Of a stretch of 64,000 nucleotides of DNA, positions 49,678 through 58,960 are shown piece by piece. How positions within the stretch are numbered: the stretch's first letter is position 1; every line of letters starts with the position of its first letter. The stretch comes from Tritrichomonas musculus. Taxonomy: Eukaryota; Parabasalia; Tritrichomonadida; Tritrichomonadidae. The notes beneath the pieces are model-generated. The model was not told where the DNA came from. It was given only the letters and a program-made list of their open reading frames with translations, and made no database searches. The stretch covers positions 58,263 through 122,262 of the forward strand of contig JAPFFF010000085.1 in the NCBI GenBank assembly GCA_039105265.1. Reading direction: 5' to 3'. The translations under genes were made by a program, and so were the position numbers.

Positions 49678-50175
49678 AGACAAACATTGATGCTTACAAC
49701 AGATAAACATCTATGCTAACAACAGATAAACATCTATGCTAACAACAGATAAACATTGATGCTTACAACATACAAACATCGATGCTAACAACAGAAAAAC
49801 ATCTATGCTAACAACAGATAAACATCTATGCTAACAACAGACAAACATTGATGCTAACAACAGATAAACATCTATGCTAACAACAGATAAACATCTATGC
49901 TAACAACAGATAAACATAGATGCTAACAACAGATATACATAGATGCTAACGACAGACAAACATCGATGCTTACAACATACAAACATCGATGCTAACAACA
50001 GACAAACATAGATGCTAACGACAGACAAACATTGATGCTTACAACATACAAACATCTATGCTAACAACAGATAAACATCTATGCTAACAACAGATAAACA
50101 TCGATGCTAACAACAGATAAACATCTATGCTAACAACAGATAAACATCTATGCTAACGACAGACAAACATTGATG
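49672..50175 (+). repeat. 23-bp minisatellite, right arm
   Basis: About 22 copies continue the array from 28445-28761 in the same orientation. Variants alternate between AACAACAGATAAACATCTATGCT, GACAGACAAACATTGATGCTT and ACATACAAACATCGATGCT. The last unit decays near 50175. Confidence 0.85.
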
Positions 50176-50794
50176 TTAATAACTGATTCGCGTTTTTGCT
50201 AATTACAAACTTTTGTTAGTTTTTTTACAGAAAGCATTAATAAAGTTTTTTATGCTATGCTAATTTTAGAATAAAATTTTGACTAAATTATTGTTTATTT
50301 GAATGCCTTTTATATAGATATTATCTTTTTTCTAAAAGAAAAAAATTGTGTACTAGACACTTTTTGAACGCAGTTCAAAAAGTGGCGTTCCTTGTATTTT
50401 AATATTATAACTTTAATCTGTTTCTTTAATAGTCGCCCTAAAAACTTTTTGAGACCCCTATAATTTCATCACCAAGTCTGAGATAAAGTTTCTGAAAAGA
50501 TGGTAATGGAATAAATTGCCTCATTAAATTGTAAGTTTTTGAAGACGATAAATATATTATTTGAGATAAGTCATAAACAATTTCATTATAAGTTCTTTTT
50601 TTTGTGAAACTATTTTCTAATGACCATACAAAAGTAGTACTTACAGGTTTTGGCGAGTAGTATACGTTAGGCTGTGCGCCCTTAACGGTCGCCCAGACCT
50701 AACTGCGCCGATGATTTCACCAAGGCCATTTATAAATTTTTTTTCTCTATTTTTATTTTTATTTTTAAATTTTTATCTTCATATCAAAAAACAA
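50176..50794. other. Gap between minisatellite and second element, with a hairpin
   Basis: No gene is seen. It contains the hairpin at 50358-50384 and a pair of related strings near 50430-50480 and 50687-50730 (GTCGCCC followed by TTTCATCACCAAG / ATTTCACCAAGG). The left end of the second element must lie here or in the minisatellite, but I cannot fix it: no inverted copy of the right-edge repeat is present. Confidence 0.4.
50358..50384. repeat. Perfect 12-bp hairpin with GCA loop
   Basis: CACTTTTTGAAC and GTTCAAAAAGTG flank GCA. ACTTTTTGAACGC also occurs near 27194, so the arm sequence is dispersed. It is about 410 bp before the Rep-like gene and could be a nick or origin structure, or simply a host repeat. 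Confidence 0.45.
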
Positions 50795-51094
50795 ATGTGG
50801 GGAAAAAGAAGGAACTATATGATCACATTCTGGACACATGAATACCCTAAAGAGCTGCCAGATAACTCCACTTATCTATGTACATGTGAGGATACTTGTG
50901 AGAATGGCAGATATCATGGTCATGCATTCATTTATTTCAAAAATCCAGAAGATATGAAGTGTGTTAAGAGCTTATTTGGTCATAATGCTCATTTAGAAGT
51001 GCCTCGTAGAAACAGCTGGTGTATTCGATATATACTGAATAACAATACGAGAAAACATGACTTCCAAGAATTTGGTGAACGGCCATTAGATTAA
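50795..51094 (+). CDS. CRESS-type Rep-like HUH endonuclease
   Basis: From the ATG at 50795 the protein has 99 residues, the size of a lone Rep nicking domain. Visible motifs are NYMITFWTHEYPKEL (motif I-like), GRYHGHAFIYF (HxH motif II, metal binding) and WCIRYILNNN (motif III-like tyrosine), followed by FQEFGERP, a string typical of what follows motif III in CRESS-DNA Reps. Such proteins nick and rejoin DNA to start rolling-circle replication. Here no helicase is attached, but an SF3 helicase is encoded separately at 61208-62971. A longer start at 50711 would translate the T-rich promoter, so I prefer 50795. It leads the gene block. Confidence 0.6.
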   Translation: MWGKRRNYMITFWTHEYPKELPDNSTYLCTCEDTCENGRYHGHAFIYFKNPEDMKCVKSLFGHNAHLEVPRRNSWCIRYILNNNTRKHDFQEFGERPLD

Positions 51095-51111
51095 TTTTTT
51101 GTATTTGAAAA

Positions 51112-51423
51112 ATGAGCTTTGTTCCATTAAAAGGCTTTATAAATGACTATGAGATTTTAAATAAATACCCTTTCACAATAAGAAATAAGAAGACACGTAA
51201 ACCATTGAAAGATTCAAAACATAATGAAGGTTATTTGACGGTTAATTTGAATGGTGTAAACTATTTAAAACACGTTATTATTGCCAAACAATTTTTGCCT
51301 AACGATGATCCTGTTCACAAAAAAGAAGTCGATCATAAAAACCGTAATCGTAAAGATAACCGTCTATGTAATTTACGATGGGTAACGCATTCTGAAAACA
51401 ATTATAATCGTAAAATGCCGTAA
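51112..51423 (+). CDS. HNH homing-type endonuclease of the second element
   Basis: The 103-residue protein has a NUMOD4-like start (FINDYEILNKYPFTIRNK) and an HNH_3 core (YLKHVIIAKQFL, EVDHKNRNRKDNRLCNLRWV). It resembles the nuclease at 45865-46467 but lacks that protein's C-terminal extension. It lies 17 bp after the Rep-like gene and 16 bp before the protease gene. Confidence 0.8.
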   Translation: MSFVPLKGFINDYEILNKYPFTIRNKKTRKPLKDSKHNEGYLTVNLNGVNYLKHVIIAKQFLPNDDPVHKKEVDHKNRNRKDNRLCNLRWVTHSENNYNRKMP

Positions 51424-51439
51424 TTTATTTTTATTCAAA

Positions 51440-52903
51440 ATGTCAGATATAATAATTATTCAAGGTCAAATTCGTTTCAATCCACCTATAACAAATCAAA
51501 AAGTTACAGATTTGAAAAGAGAACACAATTTTAAATATATAGATATCACAAATAATTATGTGACATGTTTAGTGCCCTATAATTGGATACCAGCAAAGGG
51601 GTTTAGGGATGAATTAGAAATATTTGCGAATAATATGAAGGGCAAATTATTTAGAGAACGTTTTAGTGGTGAAATTTTGGCCTATAAAGGATCGCCTAAT
51701 GCTAAATCTGCTTGGCGTTATTTCATTAAATATGGGAAGGTGCAAAGTGACAATAATGCTGCCTTTAAGTTCATAAAATATTATAAGCCCAAACCAAAAA
51801 GACATGCAAAATGGGTGAAGCCAGAGCATGATGATGCATTACCGCCACCTCAAGAAGAGCCATCACAAAATAAAACAATCTTTCAGAAAAAGTCATCGTC
51901 TTCGGCCAAACCTATACTTAAAAAGTTGGCATCTTCATCGTCTTCTTCTCAAACATCTACATTATCATCAAGCGGTACATCAAGAGCACCATCTCCTCCC
52001 CCACCCCCACAAGCATCCCCTCAATCATCAAAACAAACATCAAGGCACACATCAAGACCACCAACACCTCCAATGGATCTAGACCAATTTATTGATTATA
52101 ATGCAATCACTGATAATAATTCACAATTAGAATCAAAAGAAGTATATCCATATCTAAAACTATTAGTAGAAAAAGGAAAAAAAGTGAAAAGAATAGGACA
52201 TGTAGCCTTATTGCCTCCTGATTGGTTTTATTATCTATATGAGAATCCGAAACAAGAAGCAGTGGACTCTCTCTTTGAGTATCTTAGTAAAGCTCCACAG
52301 TTTAATAAGAAACCAATTGATTATTATGATTGCATTGTAATTCCTGCTGAACTAGAGGAACATTGGATATTAATAGTAATCGATAATGGCAATAAAGATA
52401 TCGGTGTATATGATTCAAACATGAAAGCATACCCAGATATCGGTAAAATAATGAATAAATTCTTGAAATCACAAGGCATTAATCAGAAATATCCAATGAG
52501 ATATAATCGTGTTCCTAAACAAAATAATGATATTGATTGTGCTATATTAATGATGCAAAATGCAAGGATATTATTGCATGATGGTAAATGGCCTTATCCA
52601 ATAGATGACGTACCTAATATTAGACAAAGAATTGCACGTGAATTAAAGAGCAAATCATTAGAAACAGCTCCCCTCCCACCTACACCACCCAGTTTTCAAA
52701 AACATTCTAACAACACAGAAAAACCGACTCTTCCCAAAAAAAAAATGAGTCAAGCTGAGAAGGAAAGAATCGAACAAGAGACTTATAATTATTTTATTAA
52801 AAAAGGTGCATATCATTTAGCTAAATCATATAAATACCCTTATTGGAATGTTCATGAAGATGTAGAATCTGGTGTACCAAAAGATAAATCAAAAAGAATG
52901 TAA
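51440..52903 (+). CDS. Ulp1/adenain-like cysteine protease with N-terminal extension
   Basis: The 487-residue protein has an N-terminal domain of about 120 residues, then a Ser/Pro-rich linker (about 130-210). A C48-type protease domain follows at about 215-400: EEHWILIVID supplies His near 307, GVYDSN supplies Asp near 323, and PKQNNDIDCAIL supplies Gln and Cys near 366. A lysine-rich tail follows. In Polintons and adenoviruses this enzyme matures capsid proteins. The N-terminal ITNQKVTDLKREHNFKYID part is unassigned and may be a second DNA-binding or nuclease-like domain. Confidence 0.78.
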   Translation: MSDIIIIQGQIRFNPPITNQKVTDLKREHNFKYIDITNNYVTCLVPYNWIPAKGFRDELEIFANNMKGKLFRERFSGEILAYKGSPNAKSAWRYFIKYGKVQSDNNAAFKFIKYYKPKPKRHAKWVKPEHDDALPPPQEEPSQNKTIFQKKSSSSAKPILKKLASSSSSSQTSTLSSSGTSRAPSPPPPPQASPQSSKQTSRHTSRPPTPPMDLDQFIDYNAITDNNSQLESKEVYPYLKLLVEKGKKVKRIGHVALLPPDWFYYLYENPKQEAVDSLFEYLSKAPQFNKKPIDYYDCIVIPAELEEHWILIVIDNGNKDIGVYDSNMKAYPDIGKIMNKFLKSQGINQKYPMRYNRVPKQNNDIDCAILMMQNARILLHDGKWPYPIDDVPNIRQRIARELKSKSLETAPLPPTPPSFQKHSNNTEKPTLPKKKMSQAEKERIEQETYNYFIKKGAYHLAKSYKYPYWNVHEDVESGVPKDKSKRM

Positions 52904-52928
52904 AATAAAAATTTTTCAATAAATAAAA

Positions 52929-53297
52929 ATGCCAGAATTAATTTTGCCAATTGAATGTTCACTTTATTTTAATAAAACATTGAAAAAGACAGAAATATCT
53001 GAATTATCAGAAATTTGTAAATCAAAGTTTAAATTATCAAACAAAAAAATAATCTTTACTGATTGGGCAAAGAAATTTGATTGGGATGATTATGAGGACG
53101 TTAAAGAAATATTGAATTTAGTGGCCAAATATTGTTCAGTACATAAAATCACACTTTTTGGATCGATAATTGGTTATATAGGTGAAAGGAATGAAAATAT
53201 GGTCAAATCAAAAGCCTATCAGATTCAATTGAAAAAGGGAGATATAATTCCAAAGGAAATAATCCTTCATGCTAGTAAACCAAGGAAGAATAAGTAA
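52929..53297 (+). CDS. Small 122-aa protein of the second element
   Basis: Unrecognised. Alpha/beta composition (LILPIECSLYFNKTLKKTEI, FDWDDYEDVKEILNLVAKYC) with a basic C-terminus. It lies between the protease and the minor-capsid candidate on the same strand and is probably part of the particle gene block. Confidence 0.5.
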   Translation: MPELILPIECSLYFNKTLKKTEISELSEICKSKFKLSNKKIIFTDWAKKFDWDDYEDVKEILNLVAKYCSVHKITLFGSIIGYIGERNENMVKSKAYQIQLKKGDIIPKEIILHASKPRKNK

Positions 53298-53317
53298 GAT
53301 ATTTATTTTTAGTCAAA

Positions 53318-54283
53318 ATGGAGTTACCACCAAGAGTTAAAACACAACACCCTAATCGTGAAAATATTGTACATGATGCTAACGTTCCTGTCCCAATTGA
53401 GACTGCTTTTTTCTTAGAGGACTCACAAAGAGATCCAAGCAAATTTAATCGTTTTTATTTCAATTTTCCTGGTGATTGGTCAACGTCAAACAAAGGCGAA
53501 ACAATTGTGGGTGTAAGGTCAATGTGGCTCGTTTCAAAAAGACGAAAACTTGAATTCACCATCTCAATTGCTAAATATTTAAAGGTTTCATTTGATAAAA
53601 TACCTGGATTCAGTATACACGATAGAATTAAATCTATGACTTCATCTCTTTATCAGGATGATTTAAAAATCAAAGAAATAAAAGTAATTGACTGGCTCTC
53701 AACAGAAAGAGATTTCAGAGGATTTTTTGAAGCAGTCCACAATGCTTTGAAATCATATATCTCAATATGGTGGAATAGCATCACTAACGCATTTGAACAA
53801 TCTGATATTGATGTTTTGAATAGAGACATACAAACTGATGGTTATTATGACGAAAAAGGTTTTCATGAAAAAATATATTCTGAACGAAACAATAATTCTT
53901 TAGATAAATACGGTTGTGCTTTCAAAATAACTGAAATGAATAAAGATTTTGAGGAAGTATTTAATATTGGTGACGGACCTACTCAAAATAGAAAAGGAAA
54001 ATATAATTTGTATGAAAATGAATTAATTTTTGATAATATTTGGGATCGTCATTCATGTAAAGTTTATTCTTCACTTGGCGAACAATCATTACATAATTAT
54101 ATCGGTAATTCACAAATTTATTATAATCCTATCAAATATTTTAAATTGAATTCTTCTGATCAACGGTTTTGGATTGAATTATATTCTGCCAGACAATACA
54201 ATGCCCCCGTTAAATTACCCAATGGAGAAACTTTTGTCATGGAAATGCAGTTCTTGCCTTATAATAAGATGTTATACGTTTAA
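53318..54283 (+). CDS. Minor capsid (penton) protein candidate
   Basis: The 321-residue protein is beta-rich. It begins with an extended arm (VPIETAFFLEDSQRDPSKFN, FYFNFPGDW) and ends with FWIELYSARQYNAPVKLPNG then TFVMEMQFLPYNKM, an ending like those of single-jelly-roll penton proteins. Position fits: it lies between the protease and integrase in a block with the capsid and ATPase genes. Identification is by layout and not by a clear motif. Confidence 0.45.
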   Translation: MELPPRVKTQHPNRENIVHDANVPVPIETAFFLEDSQRDPSKFNRFYFNFPGDWSTSNKGETIVGVRSMWLVSKRRKLEFTISIAKYLKVSFDKIPGFSIHDRIKSMTSSLYQDDLKIKEIKVIDWLSTERDFRGFFEAVHNALKSYISIWWNSITNAFEQSDIDVLNRDIQTDGYYDEKGFHEKIYSERNNNSLDKYGCAFKITEMNKDFEEVFNIGDGPTQNRKGKYNLYENELIFDNIWDRHSCKVYSSLGEQSLHNYIGNSQIYYNPIKYFKLNSSDQRFWIELYSARQYNAPVKLPNGETFVMEMQFLPYNKMLYV

Positions 54284-54294
54284 TTTATAAAAAA

Positions 54295-55437
54295 ATGACA
54301 TCACTTGCAGAATTATATAAGGAATATCCATACCGTGGTCCAGCTTTTGAAAAACATGCACTTGAAAAAGGTTATTCGAAAAAAGAGATAAGGAAATTTC
54401 AATCAGAATCCGTTGTTCATGATCAAAAAGTGCCAACTCCTAAATATATACCTATCGTATCGTCTCATTCCGGAGGTTTTCAGATGGATACGTTTATAAA
54501 CGATAAAGGAGCTAACGGTTTGAATTATTTGATGCTTATCAATATAAATACCCGTAAAGCTTATGCATATCCGATGAGAGGAAAAGGGGCGTTACAGGTC
54601 AAATCAGCATTGAATAAATTCATCAAGGAAGAACCAAATTGCCATTCAATCGCTTCAGATCAAGATGCTGCTTATTTATCAGACGAAGTGACATCTTGGA
54701 TGAAAAGTCATAAAATTATATATACGACTACAACGGATGATAATCACAATAATTTAGGAATAATAAACCGTTTTATGAGAACGATAAGAGATTTAGCCGT
54801 TAACAAAAATTTGTTAGATGCCGATATATGGAAAGATATTTCAAAAGAAGGTGAATTAACACACAAACCTACAAGAAATATTTCACCAAAAGAAATGCAG
54901 TCATTAATGTCAGCATATAATGAATCATATCATACTAAAATAAAAACAGCCCCCAATAAAATGACAGCCAAAGACGAACAGAAATATATTTTGAAAAATA
55001 AAACGCAAGCAAACCCTTATGATTTCAAAGAAGGTGATAAAGTACGTATCGTAGAAGAAAAAACGATTAAAAATAAAAAACGAAGAATGGTTAGCAATCA
55101 AGCATATACAGTTGATTCAAAATCTGGTAATTTATTCAAAATTGCTGCTAACGATAGATCTGTGAACGATTATCCTGGATACAAAATAGTTAAGGCGAAA
55201 GGATTTGTTCCTATGGCCAAAACATTGAAAAACGGCAAAAGAGGGAACATAGAGGAGATTTTAGGGTATAATAATGCAAATGACCAATACAAGGTCAAAT
55301 GGGATGATGGAAGTCAAGGGTATACATATGCCAAAAGTATGAGAGAAGGAAATCCAACAATATTATCACGGTTAGAACGAATGTATTGGGTGAAAACAGG
55401 TGAAAACATACCAGTTAAAATCAGAAAATACATTTAA
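54295..55437 (+). CDS. rve integrase with C-terminal chromodomain, second element
   Basis: The 380-residue protein has an rve core at about 55-215: GGFQMDTFINDKGANGLNYL, LININTRKAYAYPM, SIASDQDAAYLSDEVTSWMK and IINRFMRTIRDLA. A basic linker with an SH3-like part follows (FKEGDKVRIVEEKTIKNKKR). A chromodomain is visible near 318-350 (NIEEILGYNNANDQYKVKWD). Chromodomains steer integrases to marked chromatin. Its relation to the other element's integrase is distant. Confidence 0.8.
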   Translation: MTSLAELYKEYPYRGPAFEKHALEKGYSKKEIRKFQSESVVHDQKVPTPKYIPIVSSHSGGFQMDTFINDKGANGLNYLMLININTRKAYAYPMRGKGALQVKSALNKFIKEEPNCHSIASDQDAAYLSDEVTSWMKSHKIIYTTTTDDNHNNLGIINRFMRTIRDLAVNKNLLDADIWKDISKEGELTHKPTRNISPKEMQSLMSAYNESYHTKIKTAPNKMTAKDEQKYILKNKTQANPYDFKEGDKVRIVEEKTIKNKKRRMVSNQAYTVDSKSGNLFKIAANDRSVNDYPGYKIVKAKGFVPMAKTLKNGKRGNIEEILGYNNANDQYKVKWDDGSQGYTYAKSMREGNPTILSRLERMYWVKTGENIPVKIRKYI

Positions 55438-55451
55438 TTATTCTTAATCAA

Positions 55452-56309
55452 ATGAAAGGAAATATTATTCAAAAAGTTGAAGAATTAATCAATGAGACGC
55501 TCAGAAAAAGTATGAGAGAAATTGAGGGCGCTTTGATCAAACCATTATCAGAAAATTATCCGTTTTCATCAAATGGGATATACTTTTTGATTGGACGTCC
55601 TGGTGCTGGCAAAAGTTATTGGATTTGGCGCCATATTATGATTACAGAAAGATTATTTAAACATCCATATTATCATAAAATTTATTTCTGCTCAACGTCT
55701 GGTAAAATGGATAAAACCGCCGAAGTTTTGAATAAAAAGATTCTAACAAAAATAATTTATGTCTCAGAAAAACAATTGATGAGCGTTCTTCAGAAACATT
55801 TGAAAAGGAAAATAAAATATTATGCACTTGTCAAACATATCCTCTCAAAAATGAAAGAAACGTCTGATGAGATGAGGCGTTTAATTGAAAAGCATCATTT
55901 AACTGACCTTCAAGATAAAATCATTTATATTGCCAGTAAGCTTTGTAAATATGGAACCGCCTCTTATCCATTCAATACTCTGATTATTCTTGATGATTGT
56001 GCTGGTTCAGATTTATTGAAAAACGGTAATTCAGAATTTATTAAATTGTTGACAAAAACAAGACATTATAACATAACGTGCATAATGGCATTTCAAACGA
56101 TAAGATTTGTGCACATAAATGCTAAACGTATGGCAACCGATATTATCTGTTATAGCGGTTATTCAGAAGAAGATTTCACCTCTTTATTGCAGCAAACAAA
56201 TAACAACTTAAATACAAAGGCAACTGTGCAAGAATACTTGCAACATAGAGAACCGCATGACAAATTTATCATGAACATAACTGCAAATAAATACTATTTT
56301 GAATCTTAA
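55452..56309 (+). CDS. FtsK/HerA-type packaging ATPase of the second element
   Basis: The 285-residue ATPase has a Walker A LIGRPGAGKSYWIW near 46 and a Walker B NTLIILDDCAGSD near 175. A following KLLTKTRHYNITCIMAFQTI block contains the usual polar residue of this family. It packages DNA into capsids. It follows the integrase by 14 bp on the same strand. Confidence 0.85.
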   Translation: MKGNIIQKVEELINETLRKSMREIEGALIKPLSENYPFSSNGIYFLIGRPGAGKSYWIWRHIMITERLFKHPYYHKIYFCSTSGKMDKTAEVLNKKILTKIIYVSEKQLMSVLQKHLKRKIKYYALVKHILSKMKETSDEMRRLIEKHHLTDLQDKIIYIASKLCKYGTASYPFNTLIILDDCAGSDLLKNGNSEFIKLLTKTRHYNITCIMAFQTIRFVHINAKRMATDIICYSGYSEEDFTSLLQQTNNNLNTKATVQEYLQHREPHDKFIMNITANKYYFES

Positions 56310-56327
56310 ACGTTTTATTGAATTTAA

Positions 56328-56726
56328 ATGGGATTATTTAGAAAATGGGCGAGAAGAAGTATTGGCCTTGGAAGTCAATTATTAATGGGAGCAGCAAATT
56401 CAGCAACAGGAGGATTAGCAGGTAAATTAGCGGATAATGCAACAGGAATAATGAAAAATCAATCAGGATTAATAGGCAAAACAATGGGTAGTTTAGGCAA
56501 AGCATTTTTAAGCGATAATATGAGAAACAAAATCTCAAATGTAGCGGATGCAGCAATAAAATACATTCCAAAAGGCAACGTAAGAGAAGCATTAACAAAA
56601 ATCAATAATCATGCACAAGGAAGAGATGAAAACTATAAAATGCCAAAACCCGCTAAAACAGAATCGAGTAGTTCAAATAATTCACCAGCACCTATAAATC
56701 ATGTACATTCATCAAATTATGAATAA
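56328..56726 (+). CDS. Gly/Ala-rich basic protein, possible pVI-like internal capsid protein
   Basis: The 132-residue protein has an N-terminal amphipathic basic helix (LFRKWARRSIGLGSQLLMGA), Gly/Ala-rich segments, and a disordered Ser/Asn-rich tail. It sits between ATPase and capsid genes, where membrane-active internal proteins often lie. Compare the 73-aa protein at 44040-44261 of the other element. Role inferred. Confidence 0.45.
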   Translation: MGLFRKWARRSIGLGSQLLMGAANSATGGLAGKLADNATGIMKNQSGLIGKTMGSLGKAFLSDNMRNKISNVADAAIKYIPKGNVREALTKINNHAQGRDENYKMPKPAKTESSSSNNSPAPINHVHSSNYE

Positions 56727-56755
56727 TAAGAAAAGTCAATTTTATTGAGTTTTAA

Positions 56756-57244
56756 ATGTCAAAACACTTAACAGGCTCAAAACGTTTAGCGGTTATTCAA
56801 AGGTGGATAAATGGCCATGACGATCCAGATTGGGAGGTTTTGCCAACTCGAAAACAAGGAAAGTATATTGTTAAAAAGCGAGAAACACCAATAGAAGAAG
56901 AAAAAGAAGAGAAAACTCCAGAAAATGAAGAGAACGAAGTTTTTGAAGAGGAAGAAGAAAAACCCAAAATGCAAAAACCAAAGTCGAAAAAACTCACAAA
57001 AAGTCAAGAAATCGATCCAACGATAAACCTTGAAATCTTAAATCAACTCAAATTACTGGGTGATGAAATCAAACGCAAAAGAGAAAAGAAAGAACAAAAA
57101 CGATTAATTGAAGAAGTAATCTCAAAGAAAACTCCAGCACCAAAACAAGCACCTCCTCCTCCTCCTCCAATACAAGAAGAAGAATATTATGAACCACCAA
57201 TTCCAAGACAAAGACGAAACAGAATCTTTGATGATATATATTAA
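56756..57244 (+). CDS. Charged 162-aa protein of the second element
   Basis: Glu/Lys-rich, largely coiled coil or disordered, with a proline run (APPPPPPIQEEEYYEPP) near the end and a basic C-terminus (RQRRNRIFDDIY). Family unknown. It lies 17 bp before the capsid gene and may be a minor structural or scaffold protein. Confidence 0.45.
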   Translation: MSKHLTGSKRLAVIQRWINGHDDPDWEVLPTRKQGKYIVKKRETPIEEEKEEKTPENEENEVFEEEEEKPKMQKPKSKKLTKSQEIDPTINLEILNQLKLLGDEIKRKREKKEQKRLIEEVISKKTPAPKQAPPPPPPIQEEEYYEPPIPRQRRNRIFDDIY

Positions 57245-57261
57245 CTTTTTTTATTCAAGAA

Positions 57262-58938
57262 ATGATTAATCATGAGGTTTATATGAAAACATCAGCTGAA
57301 GTTTGTTCGCAAATTGCGTCATATTTCGATGTTGTAGATAGCTGTATTGCCACTTCTGATACAAATAAACAGTATTCAATTAATCCACAAACATCATATT
57401 CGCCTTCACCTCCAATAAAACAAGGGTCATATACAAGTGTTATTATTTCTCCAAATACACACAATACAGCTGACATCTATAATGGTTTTATTCGTGCTGA
57501 TCTAAAAGTGACAATGAATATAAATGAAAAGATACCAGATTTGAGTGATATTGGCGGTTATCCATTCAATAAAATCTGGTTTGGATTCAAAGATGCAAGA
57601 GATGCTATTGAAAAATATGAAATAGTAGCTAACGGAATAACGATATATACACAAAACTTTGGTTGTGAAGAATCGTTCTTAACTGCATGTTGTGCGAATG
57701 AAACAACAAAGAGAGCAGATGTATACTCAAAGGCAAGACATAAAGATATATGGAATAATAATTTTGCCACTCGTTGCGGAATAGTAATTAATTGGCCAAA
57801 AGATGATTTAACAGCAACATTTACGATTCATTTAAAAATTGATTTGCGTAGATTCTTGCCATTATCAAATATAAAATATTTACCAGCTTTTGCAGGAAAA
57901 CTCGAATTAAGATTATATTTCTCATGTGCTGGTATGCTTTGTTGTCCATGTGGACCATCAAGATCTTTACTTGCGCAACCATCTCTTGCAACTCAATATA
58001 CTTTTTATGCGATCACTAATGAATTCACACCTGTTGGCGATGATGTTAAAATATGGATTTCAAGTACATCAGCTAATTCATCAGGCCAAGCATCAGGAAA
58101 GACAGATGAAGCTGAAATATTAGCATCAGAAACACCATATACTCTTTATTCTGGTTTACGAAAATTCCAAGTCTATGAGTATGAAATCACTGAATGCTCA
58201 TCAATTATTCCATGTTTTGGTATAAACAATGAGATTTATCAACAATTGGTTCAGCGTTATTCAAATCCACAACATCCACTCACATTTCCAACTCAAACAT
58301 TGTCATTTTACACCTGCACTCAAGCATTAAAACAAATCCAAGACAAAACAACAGTCACCGTCACTCCAAGATTTGTTGATTCTATCTTTTGTTTATTCCC
58401 TCTTCATCAACGTCATCATACATATTTCAAAAATCCACTTTTTAAACATTTCCAATTGAATTGTGGCGGTTATGGCAATATTCCAGCCAAATCTTTCGGA
58501 ACAGATGGTGAATATCCAGAATTCATTGAATATTGTCAAAATGCAATGAATATGAATGGTGAACAAACCGGTTTCAATAAAGAGGTTATCGCTTCATTAT
58601 GTAATGTAAGTAAACCTTTAGCCAATATAACAGGTTTATATCCAAACGATAGGACTTCATTCTTTATCGGTTTTGCGACAGAAACAGATGGGACATATCA
58701 ACAGGGCCTTACAAGTTTATCACCAATTAACTTCGAAATAATCGTCACACAGGAACATGCACAAATAAAAGATCCAAATGATAAATCAGAGAATTATAAA
58801 AAGCATTTTTCTCAAATAGTCGATACGCCACCAATATTAGGTTTATTAGTTGATGCTTCTATTTCGATTTTAGTACAGCCCAATGGCATGCCCCCACTGG
58901 TTCGAATTGGGAATTATGACATTACAACTCCTGAATAA
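57262..58938 (+). CDS. Major capsid protein (double jelly-roll type) of the second element
   Basis: The 558-residue protein is beta-rich. Its start (GSYTSVIISPNTHNTADIYN, GFIRADLKVTMNIN) and the following IWFGFKDARDAIEKYEIVAN, GCEESFLTACCANETTKRAD blocks match the other element's capsid (41984-43996) in order and spacing. It lacks that protein's long Pro-Asp linker. It should form the icosahedral shell. Confidence 0.75.
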   Translation: MINHEVYMKTSAEVCSQIASYFDVVDSCIATSDTNKQYSINPQTSYSPSPPIKQGSYTSVIISPNTHNTADIYNGFIRADLKVTMNINEKIPDLSDIGGYPFNKIWFGFKDARDAIEKYEIVANGITIYTQNFGCEESFLTACCANETTKRADVYSKARHKDIWNNNFATRCGIVINWPKDDLTATFTIHLKIDLRRFLPLSNIKYLPAFAGKLELRLYFSCAGMLCCPCGPSRSLLAQPSLATQYTFYAITNEFTPVGDDVKIWISSTSANSSGQASGKTDEAEILASETPYTLYSGLRKFQVYEYEITECSSIIPCFGINNEIYQQLVQRYSNPQHPLTFPTQTLSFYTCTQALKQIQDKTTVTVTPRFVDSIFCLFPLHQRHHTYFKNPLFKHFQLNCGGYGNIPAKSFGTDGEYPEFIEYCQNAMNMNGEQTGFNKEVIASLCNVSKPLANITGLYPNDRTSFFIGFATETDGTYQQGLTSLSPINFEIIVTQEHAQIKDPNDKSENYKKHFSQIVDTPPILGLLVDASISILVQPNGMPPLVRIGNYDITTPE

Positions 58939-58960
58939 AATAGAATTTTTCTTTACTTAA

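Noticed and set aside
28445-50175. Minisatellite as part of the Polinton's inverted repeats
   Set aside because: The arrays are in direct, not inverted, orientation and lie outside the 6-bp duplication.
50711-50794. Upstream start for the Rep-like protein
   Set aside because: The extra 28 residues are Phe/Leu-rich because they translate the T-rich promoter stretch.
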